7,737 nucleotides of DNA from Anaerolineales bacterium UBA3071 (GTDB lineage: Bacteria; Chloroflexota; Anaerolineae; UBA3071), in contig DFBV01000038.1 of assembly GCA_002366755.1 (NCBI GenBank), positions 1 through 7,737 on the forward strand, in the 5' to 3' direction. Position numbers and translations under genes: made by a program. Positions 7,001 through 7,737 of the stretch are shown one piece after another (positions within the stretch are counted from its first letter, which is position 1; every line of letters starts with the position of its first letter). Under the pieces are notes generated by a model that searched no databases, had not been told where the DNA came from, and saw nothing but the letters and a program-made list of their open reading frames with translations.

Positions 7001-7283
7001 GGTCGCACCCGCTGACGCAAAGGTGCTGTCCCAAGGGACCATTCAGTTCCGGGCCACTGCCTGGGACGCCCACGGCAACGAGATGTCCAACCCCAGTACT
7101 GCCTGGTCGGTGAGGGACCCCCAGGCGGGGACGATTGACGCCAATGGGGTCTTCACCGCCAGCATGCAGGCTGGGACGTACCGGGACGTCATCCTGGCAC
7201 AGAGCGAAAGAGTGACCGCCAGGGCCTCGGTGACCATCGTCTGGCCGTATCAGATCTACCTGCCCTTGACGGTGAAGGGGTAG
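4089..7283 (+). CDS. Large exported protein: double seven-bladed propeller-like array, two PKD domains, Ig-like domain, YLPL tail
   Basis: The ATG has gggagggg three bases upstream and begins a signal peptide (MNRR, hydrophobic core to about 25, likely cleavage after A26). Residues 46-773 carry fourteen repeats of about 50 residues with the pattern P-(A/D)-(V/I)-A-Y ... (Y/F)-L-V-V-W-(E/Q/D) ... (D/N)-I-Y-G-(Q/R)-R. Two PKD-type domains follow (about 778-868 and 873-963), each with R-W-D-W ... D-G-x-W-D-T and a late beta strand (YTVTLEVRD, HTVRAEVRD). An Ig-like group 2 type domain (967-1050, with FRATAWDAHGN and GVFTAS) precedes the tail IYLPLTVKG. Propellers and PKD domains usually bind proteins or glycans, so a surface adhesin or scaffold role is inferred. 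No enzymatic motif is seen. Blade 9 is atypical, with two Cys (C483, C489). Confidence 0.87.
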   Translation: MNRRVASGFIAALVMLLAGGVALVAAQGGGRGGDVLLSTFEYDDHEAAVAYNSHAQEFLVVWSHEGNIYGQRYDWQGLPQGENFPISITCYGKYWPAAAYSLSADSYLVVWEDYRNGNDYDIYGQLVDADGTLLDNPSTPEIETDPEVNFAVYTGPGNQEHPDLDFDGSNYLVVWQGPQFDDSVDVCGRFVRDNGTVEPVFPIAHEDGVLRQRPAVAYNATANEYLVVFQYDEDDPAEIHGRRVQAFGAPVGAEYTIADQAQSGDPDVAAAAWGAYVVVWPDRRVPGESNIYGRVVLAGADNSFDGDDFPICTANANQFYPAIARSPSTGQFLVVWDDGRETSVSGWNVYAQRLLADANLAGSNFAISTADGDQRRPAIAASQGPDLYFIAWEDTRGGYDIYGQRVAWTGSLVWYQFAISAQPGAQEAPAITYNGATGEYVAVWQDGSGAIYGRRLSAAGQPLTEPWVIANDEHVNLRPDVGCKSNGNCLVFWRDDEANMLGVHNMLPTGAAYTGGLLVGTEGGDNPRLAYDELNDLFLLVWESEGKIYAAPTEQGKPTAQPIAVWPGNPQSRPDVAFDALRQAFVVVWEEEWPTNTRIYGSLVVVEGGVFPIPSFPIAGDADTISRHRPAVAYNADAGEYLVVYEYLVGTKEADIHGQRMVPSVKVGDEIVIRAQPAGADQSAPDVVYVPAATRYSVIWSEYQDGTSSYDLYGRWLQADGSLATGALPFFRYPGGQQYPRLAYDPDHVQGMVVWWDTRRNKAGDVYARLGALDLEPPTARFTRDPSVGWPGTTFTFNGWRSSDNLTPRGALAVRWDWTSDGSWDTNWSLGKCITKTINLPGVYTVTLEVRDLTWYTDTVSHAITVRSASGNTPPTATLTVTPLSGTAGTVFTLDASGSSDAETPGSLQVRWDWEDDGEWDTDFSAPPGATHAYTMAGDHTVRAEVRDAEGLTDATARSFLVQPGAVVRLEVAPADAKVLSQGTIQFRATAWDAHGNEMSNPSTAWSVRDPQAGTIDANGVFTASMQAGTYRDVILAQSERVTARASVTIVWPYQIYLPLTVKG
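4224..6407 (+). repeat. Fourteen propeller-blade-like repeats
   Basis: Repeat starts in protein numbering are about 46, 96, 162, 214, 266, 321, 377, 429, 479, 527, 574, 630, 685 and 740. Each has a PAVAY-like strand, a YLVVW-like strand and an IYGQR-like strand. Blades 4 and 12 look most alike (both AYNA ... EYLVV(F/Y), then (E/D)IHG(R/Q)R). Fourteen units fit two seven-bladed propellers, with a boundary near residue 428; the folding assignment is inference from repeat count and length. Confidence 0.75.
7254..7283 (+). other. C-terminal YLPL tail of the propeller protein
   Basis: The gene ends IYLPLTVKG and TAG. At nucleotide level it parallels the end of the peptidase gene (tctacctgcc ... 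gtgaa-ggg-tag), and both are followed within 13 bases by CGTGNN heptads. Confidence 0.6.
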
Positions 7284-7286
7284 CGT

Positions 7287-7314
7287 ACGTGAAGCGTGAA
7301 ACGTGATGCGTGGT
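7287..7314. repeat. CGTGNN heptad array, four direct units
   Basis: Four 7-base units follow the stop codon: acgtgaa, gcgtgaa, acgtgat and gcgtggt. The 11-mer cgtgatgcgtg (7302-7312) is shared exactly with 2175-2185 and 2189-2199. Unlike the array after the peptidase gene there is no inverted half, so no long stem forms. Confidence 0.7.
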
Positions 7315-7345
7315 GCAATCCAAACACTTGAAAGGAGACTTTAGA

Positions 7346-7737
7346 ATGAAAACCCGAAACATCGCTCTGCTTGTCCTGTCCATGGCCGTGGTGGCCTTGC
7401 TGACCGCACTGCTGGTGGTTAGCACCGTCGGCGCGCAGCCTGCTGGACGCAACGCGGCCGCCTTGCAGGTCGCCTACCCCATGACCTACCAGGGGCGGCT
7501 GACCGACAACCTTGGCAATCCCATCGCCAACCAGACGCGGAATATCACCTTCCGCGTCTACGAGCAGCCCATCGGCGGCACACCGATCTGGCAGCAGGTT
7601 TGCGCCGTGCAGACCGACAGCGGTGGGCTGTTCACCACCGTGCTGGAGGTGGATCCACCCCTGGGCGTAGCCGACCTGAGCAACGTCTGGTTTGGCATCG
7701 AGGTGGACGCTGACGGCGAGATGACGCCGCGGCAGCG
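7346..7737 (+). CDS. Exported protein of the YQGRLTD/EMTPRQR type, 3' end missing
   Basis: The ATG at 7346 has a strong ribosome site, aaaggag (7331-7337), eight bases upstream. The frame then stays open to the right edge (130 codons). The product starts with a signal peptide: MKTRN, a hydrophobic core of about 20 residues, likely cleavage after A30 in TVGA-Q. Next comes a domain with MTYQGRLTDNLGNP (45-58), ITFRVYEQ, IGGTPIW, a GGLFTTVLEV strand, VWFGIEVD and EMTPRQ at the edge. I recognise this order from bacterial exported proteins in which the segment precedes 'PYA' and often pentapeptide, collagen-like or endosialidase-chaperone regions. What follows here is outside the window. No catalytic residues are visible; a structural or surface role is inferred. 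It lies 62 bases after the propeller gene and may share its transcript. Confidence 0.8.
   Translation, partial: MKTRNIALLVLSMAVVALLTALLVVSTVGAQPAGRNAAALQVAYPMTYQGRLTDNLGNPIANQTRNITFRVYEQPIGGTPIWQQVCAVQTDSGGLFTTVLEVDPPLGVADLSNVWFGIEVDADGEMTPRQ

Overview
The window is GC-rich, densely coding on the plus strand, and holds four consecutive genes for exported proteins: two complete genes, one cut at the left edge and one cut at the right edge. The organism is most likely a Chloroflexota bacterium, Anaerolineae-like. This rests on the short C-terminal tails of the form (L/I)YLPL-x-V-K-G, the domain styles (PKD, CARDB-like, YDSGW repeats) and the small palindromic intergenic repeats. No rRNA, tRNA or housekeeping marker is present, so the assignment is an inference.

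Layout: (1) about 1-2170, the C-terminal part of a gingipain-like clan CD (C25-type) cysteine peptidase with a catalytic His/Cys pair, then a region that looks like a C25 propeptide in an unexpected place, then two CARDB/Ig-like domains and the tail LYLPLIVKG. (2) 2171-2259, a spacer made almost entirely of 7-base CGTGNN-type units, four direct and three inverted, forming a 14-bp stem. (3) 2260-3735, an exported protein with three tandem YDSGW (H-type-lectin-like) domains, an internal LYLPLML motif and an extra beta-rich C-terminal domain. (4) 3736-4088, a 353-base non-coding stretch with six small hairpins that all have three-base loops, plus longer inverted repeats. (5) 4089-7283, a 1064-residue exported protein with fourteen propeller-blade-like repeats (best read as two seven-bladed propellers), two PKD domains, a bacterial Ig-like domain and the tail IYLPLTVKG. 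(6) 7284-7345, a short spacer opening with four more CGTGNN units. (7) 7346 to the right edge, the N-terminus of an exported protein of the 'YQGRLTD ... EMTPRQR' type.

Together these look like a cell-surface or secreted set: one protease plus several binding or scaffold proteins. No transporter, sortase, enzyme pathway or regulator is visible, so how they work together is inference. Most interesting are the recurring YLPL tail (terminal in two genes, internal in a third), the CGTGNN arrays that begin within 13 bases after the stop of both tail-bearing genes, the propeptide-like domain placed after the catalytic domain, and the triloop hairpin cluster.
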